Part shown: positions 47,802-56,748 of the stretch, one piece after another
How the letters are laid out: each line of letters begins with the position of its first letter
Position numbering within the stretch: position 1 is the stretch's first letter
NCBI RefSeq assembly: GCF_002160255.1
Contig: NZ_NFKF01000002.1
Coordinates: forward strand, 124,001 to 188,000
Origin: Olsenella sp. An188
Lineage (GTDB): Bacteria > Actinomycetota > Coriobacteriia > Coriobacteriales > Atopobiaceae
Direction: 5' to 3'
DNA length: 64,000 nucleotides
Notes under the pieces: generated by a model
Database searches by the model: none
Seen by the model: the letters and a program-made list of their open reading frames with translations, nothing else
Told to the model about the DNA's origin: nothing
Program-made: the position numbers and the translations under genes

Positions 47802-47860
47802 TCAGGGGTTCTTCTCGCCATGACGCGGATTCTTTGAGCGCGGCCCAGCCGCCAACACAA

Positions 47861-47899
47861 AACGGCCCGCACCGCGGGGGGTGACGGTGCGGGCCGAAA
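47861..47899 (-). terminator. Rho-independent terminator of the hydrogenase operon
   Basis: CGGCCCGCACCG and CGGTGCGGGCCG are perfectly complementary 12-base arms, followed on the minus strand by TTTTGTG. It lies about 28 bases beyond the hydrogenase stop codon. Confidence 0.85.
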
Positions 47900-47926
47900 A
47901 AGACACGGAGGGAACGCCCTCTCACA

Positions 47927-49651
47927 TCAGTGCATGGACCAGGCGAAGTGGTCGGTGTGCAGGAGCTCCTCGGCGCGCTCGGAGAGCGGCTCGCCAAGGT
48001 AGTCCCGGTAGATTGCCTCGATGGAGGGGTTCTCGTAGGAGTTGCGCAGCTTTGCCTTGCGGTCGAGCCCCCACAGCACGTCGCCGCGCACGCCGGCGAG
48101 CTCCTCGCCGTCGTGGATGGGCTGGCCGCCGCCGCCCGCGCAGCCGCCCGGGCAGGCCATGACCTCCACGAAGTCGTAGCTCACCTCGCCGGCCGCGAGC
48201 GCGTCGAGCAGCTTGCCGGCATTGGCCAGGCCGCTCACCACGGCAACGCGAACCGGGGTGCCCGCCAGGTCGAACGTGGCCTCCTTCCAGCCCTCGAGCC
48301 CGCGGACCGCGGAGAACGCGTCCGGGCGCGGGGTCTCTCCGGTGACCACGTGGTAGGCCGTGCGCAGCGCCGCCTCCATGACGCCGCCCGTGGCCCCGAA
48401 GATCACGCCGGCGCCGGTGGCCGTGCCGAGCGGGTCGTCGAAGTCCTCCTCGGGCAGGGTCGTGGCGTCGATGTGCTCCGCGCGGATCATGCGGTCGACC
48501 TCGCGCGTGGTGATGGACACGTCCACGTCCGGGTCGCCGCAGGCGTCGACCATCGTGGGGATGGCGACCTCGGCCTTCTTGGCCGTGCACGGCATGATCT
48601 CCACGCAGAAGATGTTGTGGGGGTCGATGCCCTTGAGCTCGGCGAAGTAGCTCTTCGTCACGGCGCCGAACATCTGGCCCGGCGACTTTGACGTGGAGAG
48701 CTGCGCGGTGAACTCCGGGCGGACCGCCTTGACGTAGCGCACCCAGCCCGGGCAGCAGCTCGTGAACATCGGGAAGGTGTTCTCGTCTCTGTGCGCGAGC
48801 TTGTGGAGCAGCTCGCTTCCCTCCTCCATGATGGTGAGGTCGGCCGAGAAGTCCGTGTCAAAGACGTAGTCCACGCCCATCTGGCGCAGCGCGGCGACCA
48901 GGCGGCCGACGGTGGCCTCGCCGCGAGCGAGGCCGAGGCTCTCGCCCCAGGCGGCGCGCACGGCCGGCGCGATCTGCACCACGACGACCTTGTCCGGGTC
49001 GGCGAGGGCGTCGAAAACCCTGCCCGTGTCGTCGCGCTCGCGCAGCGCCCCGGTCGGGCAGTGGGTGATGCACTGGCCGCAGAGCGTGCAGTCGGACTCG
49101 GCGATCGAGCCGCCGCCGCGCACGTTCACGCTCGTGTGCGTGGCGCGGTTGGCGAGGTCCCACACCCCGAGGCCCTGGATCTTCTCGCACACCTGGATGC
49201 AGCGCAGGCAGTTGACGCACTTGTCGTTGTTGCGGATGAGCGGGAAGGACTTGTCCCACGGGTCGTGCATGAGGCGCTTCTCGTAGGGGAGCTCGGAGAT
49301 GCCGAGGTCGTTGGCGAGCGTCTGCAGCGTGCAGTTGCCGGAGCGCACGCAGCTCGTGCACTCGGAGTCGTGCGTGGCGAGCAAGAGCTCCATGTTCATG
49401 CGGCGCGCCACGCGGACCTTGGGGCTGTTGGTGCGGACGACCATGCCCTCGAGCACGGTGTTGTTGCAGGCGGCGACGAGCTGGTCGATGCCCTCGATCT
49501 CGACGACGCAGATGCGGCAGGCGCCGATCTCGTTGAGCTCGCGCAGGTAGCACAGCGTTGGGATCTTGATGCCGACCTGGGCGGCGGCGTCGAGGATGGA
49601 CGTGCCCTCGGTGACGCTCACGGCGCGGCCGTCTATGGTGAGGTTTACCAC
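47927..49651 (-). CDS. hydA: [FeFe]-hydrogenase, M3-type catalytic subunit
   Basis: Catalyses reversible H2 formation in the cytosol. The 574-residue protein has the full accessory cluster set. A [2Fe-2S] domain uses Cys34/45/48/62. A His-ligated 4Fe-4S site uses His94, Cys98, Cys101 and Cys107. A double 4Fe-4S ferredoxin domain has Cys145-155 and Cys188-198. The H-cluster motifs are TSCCPGW (Cys299 proton-relay, Cys300 ligand), MPCTAKK (Cys355) and MACPGGCAGGGGQP (Cys500, Cys504). It overlaps the upstream diaphorase-like gene by seven bases. The pair probably couples NAD(P)H or ferredoxin oxidation to H2. Confidence 0.96.
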   Translation of the reverse strand: MVNLTIDGRAVSVTEGTSILDAAAQVGIKIPTLCYLRELNEIGACRICVVEIEGIDQLVAACNNTVLEGMVVRTNSPKVRVARRMNMELLLATHDSECTSCVRSGNCTLQTLANDLGISELPYEKRLMHDPWDKSFPLIRNNDKCVNCLRCIQVCEKIQGLGVWDLANRATHTSVNVRGGGSIAESDCTLCGQCITHCPTGALRERDDTGRVFDALADPDKVVVVQIAPAVRAAWGESLGLARGEATVGRLVAALRQMGVDYVFDTDFSADLTIMEEGSELLHKLAHRDENTFPMFTSCCPGWVRYVKAVRPEFTAQLSTSKSPGQMFGAVTKSYFAELKGIDPHNIFCVEIMPCTAKKAEVAIPTMVDACGDPDVDVSITTREVDRMIRAEHIDATTLPEEDFDDPLGTATGAGVIFGATGGVMEAALRTAYHVVTGETPRPDAFSAVRGLEGWKEATFDLAGTPVRVAVVSGLANAGKLLDALAAGEVSYDFVEVMACPGGCAGGGGQPIHDGEELAGVRGDVLWGLDRKAKLRNSYENPSIEAIYRDYLGEPLSERAEELLHTDHFAWSMH

Positions 49652-51471
49652 TGCTCGATCCTCCCCCCGCGGAACGCGCCAAAGCCGAAGTGGTCGCAGC
49701 GCAGGCAGCGCGAAGCCTCCTGGTGCGCCTCCTCGTCGGTGAGGCCGTTCTCGACGATGTCGAAGTCGTAGATCCGCTCGTGCGCCTCGCGCTCGCGCAT
49801 CTCGCAGCGCGCGCAGCTGATCTTGCCCTTGAACTGGACGGGCGGCAGCTCCACGTCAAGCTCGATGGTGTGGTTGAAGCCGAGGTAGTTGTCGATGTTG
49901 CCGGCCGCGACCTTGCCCGCGTGGATGGCGCGGATGACGGTTGCCGGGCCGCTCTGGCAGTCTCCGCCGGAGAAGAGCCCGTCCTGGCCGGGCACGGCGC
50001 CGTCCGGGTCCGTGACGATGCGGCCCCACTTGCAGGGCACGCCCCGCTCCTCGAAGGTGGCCGAGTCGATGTCCTGGCCGATGGCGACCACCACGCGGTC
50101 GCACGGGACCACGACGTCGCCGCCCTCGGCGGGACGCGGCGCAGGGCGCCCGCGCTTGAGGCCGCCGATGATCTGAGGCTCCACCTTGAGCCCGCAGACG
50201 TGGCCGGCCTCGTCGACCATGACCTCCTTGGGCGCGTGCAGGTCCATGATCTCGCAGCGCTCGGCCTCGGCGCCGGCGATCTCCTCGTCCTGGGCGGTCA
50301 TGTCCGCGACGCGGCGACGGTACGCGATGACCACGCGCTCGGCGCCGAGGCGTACGGAGGTGCGGGCCACGTCCATGGCCACGTTGCCACCGCCGACCAC
50401 GGCCACGGTCAGGCCGCTGAAGTTGGGGGCCTTGTCGTCTCCCATGTCGCGCAGGAGCTTGACGGCGGACATGACGCCTTCGGCGTCCTCGCCCGGCAGG
50501 CCGAGCTTCTTGTCGGCGTGCGCGCCGATGGCCAGGTAGACGGCGTCGTACTCCTCGCGCAGGCGGCTCATCTCCTCGCCGTCCACCGCGTGGTTCTTCT
50601 CGACCTCTATGCCGCAGTCCAAGATCCACTGGATCTCGGAGTCGAGCTGCTCGCGCGGGAGGCGGTAGTTGGGGATGCCGTAGCGCAGCATGCCGCCGAG
50701 GTGGGCGCGCTGCTCGAAGATCTTGACCTTGTGGCCCATGAGCGTGAGGTAGTAGGCGCAGCTGAGGCCGGCCGGGCCACCGCCGATGACGGCGACGCGC
50801 TTGCCCGTGGCGGGCTTGATGTTGGGGCGGTAGTCCCCGGCGTGCTCCACGGCGTAGCGCTTGAGGCCGCGGATGTTCATCGGGTCGTCCACCATGCCGC
50901 GGCGGCAGTGCATCTCGCAGGGGTGCTCGCACACCAGGCCGCACACGAGCGGCAGCGGGTTGTCCTTGCGGATGAGGCGCACGGCCTCGGTGTAGCGGCC
51001 CGCCTCGACGAGCGCGATGTAGCCGGGGATGTCCACGCCGGCCGGGCAGCCGGAGACGCACGGCACCGTCTGGTGCTGCGAGAAGCCGCAGGCGTGCTTG
51101 GTGACGTGGTGCTCGAAGTCGTCCCGGAAGCCGCGGATGGCCATGAGGGCCACCTCGCCCGCCTCGTACCCGATGGCGCAGTCGCTCGACAGGTACACCG
51201 TGCGCGCGGTGGACTCGATGAGGTCGAGCGTCTCCATCGTCGCGCGGTTGTTGAGCACGTCGTTGAACAGGTGGCGGAGCATCCGCAGACCGTTTCTGCA
51301 CGGCGTGCACTTTCCACAGCTCTGCGTGGCGCACATCGCCACGTAGGAGGCCGTGAACTCGACGGGGCACGGAGCCAGCGAGCTCACCGAGAGGCGCTTC
51401 TCGAGCATCTCGTGCATGCTCGACATGATCGCCTGGGACTCGCTCTGCTCCATGACGTGCATTCTTGCCAT
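49645..51471 (-). CDS. NuoF-tail/GltD-like flavoprotein, hydrogenase partner
   Basis: A 608-residue FAD/NAD(P)-binding iron-sulfur protein. The first 100 residues resemble the C-terminal 4Fe-4S domain of NuoF (CATQSCGKCTPCRNGLRML, then SSDCAIGYEAG). They are fused to a GltD-type domain with CVSGCPAGVDIPGYI and CGLVCEHPCEMHCRRG, FAD-binding VAVIGGGPAGLSCAYYL and NAD(P)-binding VAVVGGGNVAMDVA. A C-terminal Cys set (SCARCEMREREA, RCLRCDHFG) may hold another cluster. This is the arrangement seen beside glutamate-synthase-linked [FeFe]-hydrogenases. The ATG at 51471 follows AAGGAGAGGG. Electron-donor identity is inferred. Confidence 0.88.
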   Translation of the reverse strand: MARMHVMEQSESQAIMSSMHEMLEKRLSVSSLAPCPVEFTASYVAMCATQSCGKCTPCRNGLRMLRHLFNDVLNNRATMETLDLIESTARTVYLSSDCAIGYEAGEVALMAIRGFRDDFEHHVTKHACGFSQHQTVPCVSGCPAGVDIPGYIALVEAGRYTEAVRLIRKDNPLPLVCGLVCEHPCEMHCRRGMVDDPMNIRGLKRYAVEHAGDYRPNIKPATGKRVAVIGGGPAGLSCAYYLTLMGHKVKIFEQRAHLGGMLRYGIPNYRLPREQLDSEIQWILDCGIEVEKNHAVDGEEMSRLREEYDAVYLAIGAHADKKLGLPGEDAEGVMSAVKLLRDMGDDKAPNFSGLTVAVVGGGNVAMDVARTSVRLGAERVVIAYRRRVADMTAQDEEIAGAEAERCEIMDLHAPKEVMVDEAGHVCGLKVEPQIIGGLKRGRPAPRPAEGGDVVVPCDRVVVAIGQDIDSATFEERGVPCKWGRIVTDPDGAVPGQDGLFSGGDCQSGPATVIRAIHAGKVAAGNIDNYLGFNHTIELDVELPPVQFKGKISCARCEMREREAHERIYDFDIVENGLTDEEAHQEASRCLRCDHFGFGAFRGGRIEQW

Positions 51472-51501
51472 AGGCCCTCTCCTTGCACTGTATGGAGTCG
51501 T

Positions 51502-51523
51502 GCCGCATCCCCCCGGATGCGGC
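51502..51523. repeat. Hairpin in the hydrogenase operon leader
   Basis: GCCGCATCC and GGATGCGGC are perfect nine-base arms with a four-base loop (CCCC), about 30 bases upstream of the first ATG of the minus-strand operon. It could be a 5' stabilising hairpin or an operator; no regulator is known. Confidence 0.5.
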
Positions 51524-51748
51524 GCAGTTAAGTAACGATACGCTGCCTCGCGGGGCCTCGGGCACGCCCATTCGGCGAGAAGCGCGGGCGGGCGGCGAGC
51601 GGTCCTCGAGGTTCTTCTCGCCAGGTGAGCGGCATGGGGCCGCGGTCCACCGGGAGGGGCCGTGGCGACCGTCAGCCGAGAGGATGCTCCCCCCTGAACG
51701 AAAGCTGACATACTTCCCTCAAGGAAGGGAACTCTAGGAGGAGGACTC

Positions 51749-52324
51749 ATGAAGAGAGGAACCATTCGCGCGCTCGTCGCATCCCTGGCGGTCGTCGTGG
51801 CCGTGAGCTGCGGGGTCGTGCTCGGGGGCTGCTCGTCGGCCAACCCCGAGCAGGCGATTCGCGACGACCTCACCGCAACGCTCGACGAGGTCAAGAACGT
51901 CGACGACGCCACCATCGAGGAGCTGATGGGCAGCGTCGACACCTCGCAGCTCGAGCCGTACGGCATCGACGGGACCGAGTTCGCGCGCTCGCTGCTCGAC
52001 GGCTTTGACTACTCGATCGGCGACATCACGGTTGACGGCGACACCGCCACCGCGCAGGTCAGCATCACCTGCAAGTCCGCCATGGACCTCTACGACGAGC
52101 TCGAGAACATGATGACCGAGCTCAGCGAGGACCCGGACATCCTGAGCCTGCTCTCCGACGAGGAGGCCTTCAACGCCCGGATCGGCGAGCTTTTGATGGA
52201 GGCCATGGACTCGCTCGAGCCGTCCACCAAGGACCTCGAGCTCACCTACACCAACGCCGACGGCACCTGGACCATGGACAGCAGCTCCGCCGCCGAGCTC
52301 GGGCAGATATTCGCCACCGCGTAG
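51749..52324 (+). CDS. Hypothetical lipoprotein
   Basis: A 191-residue exported protein with a basic start (MKRGTIR), hydrophobic core and lipobox LGGC (Cys28). The mature part is highly acidic, with a repeating helix-turn pattern (PEQAIRDDLTATLDEVKNVD...LDGFDYSIGDITVDGDTATA) that resembles DUF5105/DUF4878-type lipoproteins, though I cannot assign a family firmly. TAGGAGGAGGACTC precedes the ATG. It is divergent from the hydrogenase operon. Function unknown. Confidence 0.75.
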   Translation: MKRGTIRALVASLAVVVAVSCGVVLGGCSSANPEQAIRDDLTATLDEVKNVDDATIEELMGSVDTSQLEPYGIDGTEFARSLLDGFDYSIGDITVDGDTATAQVSITCKSAMDLYDELENMMTELSEDPDILSLLSDEEAFNARIGELLMEAMDSLEPSTKDLELTYTNADGTWTMDSSSAAELGQIFATA

Positions 52325-52352
52325 GGCGCGCCCCGAGCGTCGCGCGGGGCGG

Positions 52353-54824
52353 CTACCCCAGCACCTCGCCCGCGATGCGCGCGGTGTCCGTGGCGTCACG
52401 GGCGTAGAAGTCGGCGCCCACCATCTGCGCGTACTCGGGCGTGAGGACGGCGCCGCCCACCACGACCTTGCACCACGGCGCGCGCTCGCGCAGCAGCTCG
52501 ATGGTCTCCGCCATGGCGGGAACCGTCGAGGTCATGAGCGCCGAGAGCCCCACGAGGGGGGCGCGGCGCGCCACCACGGCATCCACCACGACCTCGGGCG
52601 CCACGTCGCGCCCGAGGTCGACGACTTCGAAGCCGTAGTTCTCGAGCAGCATGCGCACGATGTTCTTGCCGATGTCATGGATGTCCCCGTGCACGGTGCA
52701 GATGACGACCGGGCCCCTGCCCGACAGCGTCGCCCCGTCCGTCGAGGCCGTCTCGCGGATGACCTCGAAGCCCGCCTTGGCCGCCTCCGCGGCCGCCATG
52801 AGCTGCGGGAGGAAGAACGTCCCCGCCTCGAAGCGCCGCCCTACCTCGTCGAGCGCGGGCACGAGCACCTCGTTGATGGCAAAGAGCGCGTCGTGGGCGA
52901 GAAGAACCTCGCGCATGACGTCGGGCATCGCCGCCTCGCGGCCGGTCAGGACGAGCTCGCGCGCGCGGGAGACGGGGTCGGCCGGCGCCGCGGCATCCGG
53001 AGCCGGGAGCTTGACGTTCTTCTCGCCGGGCGCGGCTGCGGGCGCGGCGTCGCTGCGGTCCGCGTAGTGCTCCACGTAGAAGCGGGCCTGCTCGTCCTCG
53101 CCGGAGAGGACGCGCCAGGAGTCCACCACGTCCATCATGCGTCGCGCGCCCGGGTTGATGATCGCGAGGTCGAGCCCCGCGCCGAAGGCGGCCGAGAGGA
53201 ACGTGGCGTTGACGAGCGGCCGGAAGGGCAGGCCGAAGCTGATGTTGGACACGCCGAGCACCGTGCGCACGCCCGTGAGCTCGGCCTTCACGGCGCGGAT
53301 GGCATCCAGGATGGCGCGCGGGGCCGTCTGGTCGGTCGAGGCGGCCATGGCCAGGCAGTCGATGACCACGTCGTGGCGCGGGATGCCGAGCGCATCTGCC
53401 GCGGCCACGATCTTGCACGCCACCGCGAGGCGTCCCTCGGCCGTGGGCGGGATGCCGTCCTCGTCCAGCGTGAGGCCCACGACGGCACAGCCATAGTGCG
53501 CGGCGACGGGCAGCACGGCGGCGAGGCTCTCGGCCTTGCCGTTGACGGAGTTGATGAGCGCCTTGCCGGGGTAGCTGCGCACGGCGGCCTCGATGACGGC
53601 AGGGTCAGAGGCGTCTATCTGCAGCGGCAGCGTGGTCACGCCGAGCAGCTCCGAGACGAGCTGGCACATCACCGCACGCTCGTCGATCTCCGGCAGGCCC
53701 GCGTTGACGTCCAGGATCTGCGCGCCGGCGCGCTCCTGCGCGATGGCCTCCGCGAGCGGGTGGTCGTGGTTGCCGGAGCGCAGGGCCTCCTTCATCTTGC
53801 GCTTGCCCGTGGGGTTGATGCGCTCGCCGATGACGCCGACCTGGCCGGCCTCGAGCGCCACCAGGCGCTGCGGCCCGCAGACGGCAAAGCAGTCCCGCAC
53901 GCGGTGCGGCGCCGGGCGGCGGGCGGCAAGAAGCGCGCGCTCAGCCGCGACGTGCTCCGGCGTGGTGCCGCAGCAGCCCCCCACGATGGTGACGCCCGCG
54001 TCGAGCATGACCGCCACGGCCGCCGCGTACTCGTCGGGCCCCACGTCATAGACGGTGACGCCGCCCTCCACGCGCGGCAGGCCGGCGTTTGCCTGCGCCA
54101 TCACCGGGCAGCTCGCCCAGGGGAGCATCCGCTCCACGAGCGGCGCCACGTCGGCCGGCCCGAGCGAGCAGTTGACGCCCACGGCAGCAGCGCCGAGCGA
54201 GGAGAGCGTGAGCGCCGCCACCTCGGGCGTGGTACCGAGGAAGGTCCGGCCGTCCTCCTGGAAGGTCATCGTGACGAGGGCGGGAAGGCCCGAGTTCTCG
54301 CGCACGGCCAGCAGCGCCGCCTTTGCCTCGGCGAGGTCTGCCATGGTCTCGACCACGAAGAGGTCGGCGCCGGCGGCCTCGGCCGCGCGGACCTGCCGGG
54401 CAAAGAGCTCGTAGGCGTCCTCGAAGGCGAGCGGGCCCATCGGCGCGAGCAGCTGGCCGGTCGGACCGATGTCGGCGGCAACGTAGCGCGCCCCCGAGGC
54501 CCGGGCGCAGGCGACCGCGGCGCCAAAGACCTCCTCCACCGTGGCCGCGTCCCCCAGCTTGTCCGCGTTGGCTCCGAAGGTGTTGGTGGTCACCACGTCC
54601 GCGCCGGCGGCCACGTACGACGCGTGGATCTGGGTGACCTCGTCGGGGTTGGTGAGGCACAGCAGCTCCGGCAGCTCCCCGGCGGCGAGCCCGCGCGCCT
54701 GGAGCTGCGTTCCCATGGCGCCGTCAAAGAGCAGGAACCCCTCCCCGCGCAGCGCGGCGGCAAGGGGGCCGCCGGCCGGGCGGCGGGTGCGGTCGGTCGG
54801 GTCGGTGACGCTGGCATCAAGCAT
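52353..54824 (-). CDS. metH: Cobalamin-dependent methionine synthase, lacking the activation domain
   Basis: Transfers the methyl group of methyl-tetrahydrofolate to homocysteine through cobalamin. The 823-residue protein has the homocysteine domain (about 20-300; zinc cysteines in GVNCSLGP and GGCCGTTPEH) and the pterin-binding domain (GERINPTGKRKMKEAL, NCLA-like DCLAMAAS). A linker with PGEKN and a B12-binding domain with VHGDIHDIGKN (His axial ligand) follow. The C-terminal AdoMet activation domain is absent and is supplied by the separate gene at 55084-55803. The ATG at 54824 follows GGGAGGC. Operon order HAD-metF-activation-metH is interrupted by a repeat. Confidence 0.94.
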   Translation of the reverse strand: MLDASVTDPTDRTRRPAGGPLAAALRGEGFLLFDGAMGTQLQARGLAAGELPELLCLTNPDEVTQIHASYVAAGADVVTTNTFGANADKLGDAATVEEVFGAAVACARASGARYVAADIGPTGQLLAPMGPLAFEDAYELFARQVRAAEAAGADLFVVETMADLAEAKAALLAVRENSGLPALVTMTFQEDGRTFLGTTPEVAALTLSSLGAAAVGVNCSLGPADVAPLVERMLPWASCPVMAQANAGLPRVEGGVTVYDVGPDEYAAAVAVMLDAGVTIVGGCCGTTPEHVAAERALLAARRPAPHRVRDCFAVCGPQRLVALEAGQVGVIGERINPTGKRKMKEALRSGNHDHPLAEAIAQERAGAQILDVNAGLPEIDERAVMCQLVSELLGVTTLPLQIDASDPAVIEAAVRSYPGKALINSVNGKAESLAAVLPVAAHYGCAVVGLTLDEDGIPPTAEGRLAVACKIVAAADALGIPRHDVVIDCLAMAASTDQTAPRAILDAIRAVKAELTGVRTVLGVSNISFGLPFRPLVNATFLSAAFGAGLDLAIINPGARRMMDVVDSWRVLSGEDEQARFYVEHYADRSDAAPAAAPGEKNVKLPAPDAAAPADPVSRARELVLTGREAAMPDVMREVLLAHDALFAINEVLVPALDEVGRRFEAGTFFLPQLMAAAEAAKAGFEVIRETASTDGATLSGRGPVVICTVHGDIHDIGKNIVRMLLENYGFEVVDLGRDVAPEVVVDAVVARRAPLVGLSALMTSTVPAMAETIELLRERAPWCKVVVGGAVLTPEYAQMVGADFYARDATDTARIAGEVLG

Positions 54825-54928
54825 GGTGCCTCCCATCAGCATCTTTTCTGACATCTCATCGTAGCAGCGCCGGGCGCGCGCCCGGCGCGCGAGAACGTGC
54901 TGACTTTGGACGTTCTTCTCGCCCAAAG

Positions 54929-55031
54929 CGTCCGGGAACTGCACGTTCGAGAAGAACGTGCAGGTTGCGGACGGTTTCGGACGTCAAAGTGACCGGAAGC
55001 CGCACGTTCGAGAAGAACGTGCGGGTTGCGG
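54929..55031. repeat. REP-like palindromes, two copies
   Basis: Unit A: arms 54929-54948 and 54954-54973 around the loop GAGAA. Unit B: arms CCGGAAGCCGCACGTTC (54993-55009) and GAACGTGCGGGTTGCGG (55015-55031) around the same loop GAGAA. Each centre reads GTTCGAGAAGAAC, similar to the dispersed GGCGAGAAGAAC word, which also occurs at 54915. A partial left arm follows at 55048-55066. The same family is at 1581-1662. Confidence 0.8.
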
Positions 55032-55083
55032 ACGGTTCCGACCCCAAAACCGTCCGGAAGCTGCACCGACCAGCCCGCGCGCC

Positions 55084-55803
55084 TCAGCTGCGACAAACCC
55101 GACCGGACCGCCGCAGCAGGCAGAAGTCGCGACACGGGCACGCGGCGCACGAGGCCCGGACCGTCCCGCGCGGGCGCTCGAAGAGGCCCACCACGGCGGT
55201 CACGCTCTTGGCGGGGGACATGAGCAGCGACCTGGAGAGCGTGATCCCGAGCGAGCGCTGCGCGTCCAGCGCCGCCAGCAGCACCGGCTGCGTCTCGAGC
55301 GGAAAATCGCCGTACCCAGGCGAGAAGCGCGACCCGCAGAAGAGCCCCCGAGCCGCCGCCTCGGCCACAAGGTCCGCCTCCGCGGCGTCCGCGGCCCGCT
55401 CGACCACGGCAGAGCCCGCCGCGTCGAGGATGACCTGCGCCACGCGGTCCGTGAGGGAGAGCCTGCGCAGCTCCGCGTCGAGGCCCATGCCCGCCGTCAC
55501 GGCGAGCACGCCCACGGCAACCGCCCCGTCCAGGTGCTCGTCGATCGATCGGCCCACGAGCTCGAGCGCCGTGCCGGACAGCCGGACCACGGGTGCGCCG
55601 TCCCGCTCGTCGCGGCCCGCGACCTCAAAGACGCGCGTCACTCCCCGCGCGCGTGACACGGCAAGACAGCGCGCCACCACCTCGTCGATGCGCGCGTCGA
55701 GCCCCTCGTCGATCAGCTGGTCGCGATACCCCAGGTAGCGCAGCACCTCGCCGCGGTCGACCGAGCCGACCTCGTAGGTCCGGGCCGCCCCCGGCACGCT
55801 CAC
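55084..55803 (-). CDS. Methionine synthase activation (AdoMet-binding) protein
   Basis: A stand-alone version of the C-terminal activation domain of MetH, 239 residues. The AdoMet-binding signature is SRFSPGYGDFPLETQPVLL, followed by LGITLSRSLLMSPAKSVTAVVG; the C-terminus is Cys-rich (CAACPCRDFCLLRRSGRVC). It would reductively remethylate inactive cob(II)alamin in MetH. It starts at a GTG (55803) overlapping the metF stop (GTGA), so it is coupled to metF. The partner MetH lacks this domain, which supports the assignment. Confidence 0.9.
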   Translation of the reverse strand: MSVPGAARTYEVGSVDRGEVLRYLGYRDQLIDEGLDARIDEVVARCLAVSRARGVTRVFEVAGRDERDGAPVVRLSGTALELVGRSIDEHLDGAVAVGVLAVTAGMGLDAELRRLSLTDRVAQVILDAAGSAVVERAADAAEADLVAEAAARGLFCGSRFSPGYGDFPLETQPVLLAALDAQRSLGITLSRSLLMSPAKSVTAVVGLFERPRGTVRASCAACPCRDFCLLRRSGRVCRS

Positions 55804-56669
55804 GCCCCCAGGTAGCCGCACGCGACGAGAGCCTCGCGCGCCGCGTGCGCCACGCCGGGCTTGTTCATGCTGTAGACGTGCAGGCCGTCGACACCGTTTG
55901 CGGCGAGGTCCACGAGCTGCTCGCAGGCGTACTCGATGCCCGCGCGCGCCTGGTCCGCCGGGTCGTCCCCCGCGAGCACGAGGCGCTTCACCACCTTGGC
56001 CGGAATCGAAGCGCCGCAGGTGAAGGCCATGCGCTGGATCTGCCGCACGCTCGTGAACGGCATGATGCCCGCCACGACCGGGAGGCGCACGCGGTGGCGC
56101 AGGCACTTCTCGCGGAAGCGGTAGAAGTCCTCGTTGTCAAAGAAGAGCTGGGACACCAGGTAGTCGGCGCCCGCCTCCTGCTTCTTGTACAGGCTCTCGA
56201 AGCTCTCCTGCTCGCTCGGCGACTCGACGTGGCCCTCCGGGTAGCACGCCGCCCCGATGCACAGGTCGCAGCCGCGCCCGCGAAGGTACGCGATGAGGTC
56301 GGAGGCGTGTGCGAAGTCGCGCTCCTCGCGTCCCGGGGCGCGGTCGCCGCGCAGCGCGAGCACGTTCTCTATCCCCGCCCCGTCGAGCGCCGCCACGTAC
56401 GCGTCCACGTCGGCGCGCGTGGAGCCGAGGCAGGTGAGGTGCGCGAGCGCCGTCACGCCGAGGTCCCGCTCGATGGAGGCGGCTATGGGGACGGTGTTTG
56501 CGGAGTTGCCCGAGCCGCCCGCCGAGTACGTGACCGATATCCAGTCCGGCCGGTCCGCGGCCATCTCGCTCGCCACGACGTAGGCGCACTCGAGCGGCAT
56601 CTCCCCCTTCGGCGGGAAGATCTCGAAGGAAAACGTCTGACCCCCGGCGAGCTTGTCTGCGATCCTCAT
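55800..56669 (-). CDS. metF: 5,10-methylenetetrahydrofolate reductase
   Basis: Produces methyl-THF for MetH. The 289-residue protein has FSFEIFPPKGEMPLE, the flavin-binding and folate-binding stretches WISVTYSAGGSGNSANT and HLTCLGSTRADVD, NVLALRGDRAPG, and QLFFDNEDFYRFREKC. Its size matches the bacterial MetF without the regulatory domain. The ATG at 56669 follows GAGAGGGGCC. It is the upstream gene of a coupled pair with the activation protein. Confidence 0.95.
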   Translation of the reverse strand: MRIADKLAGGQTFSFEIFPPKGEMPLECAYVVASEMAADRPDWISVTYSAGGSGNSANTVPIAASIERDLGVTALAHLTCLGSTRADVDAYVAALDGAGIENVLALRGDRAPGREERDFAHASDLIAYLRGRGCDLCIGAACYPEGHVESPSEQESFESLYKKQEAGADYLVSQLFFDNEDFYRFREKCLRHRVRLPVVAGIMPFTSVRQIQRMAFTCGASIPAKVVKRLVLAGDDPADQARAGIEYACEQLVDLAANGVDGLHVYSMNKPGVAHAAREALVACGYLGA

Positions 56670-56748
56670 GCCCGGCCCCTCTCTATGCGACGCGGTTGTG
56701 CCCATCTTACCCGTCCGCCGCCCCGGCCGCGCGCCTCGCCCCCGGGCG

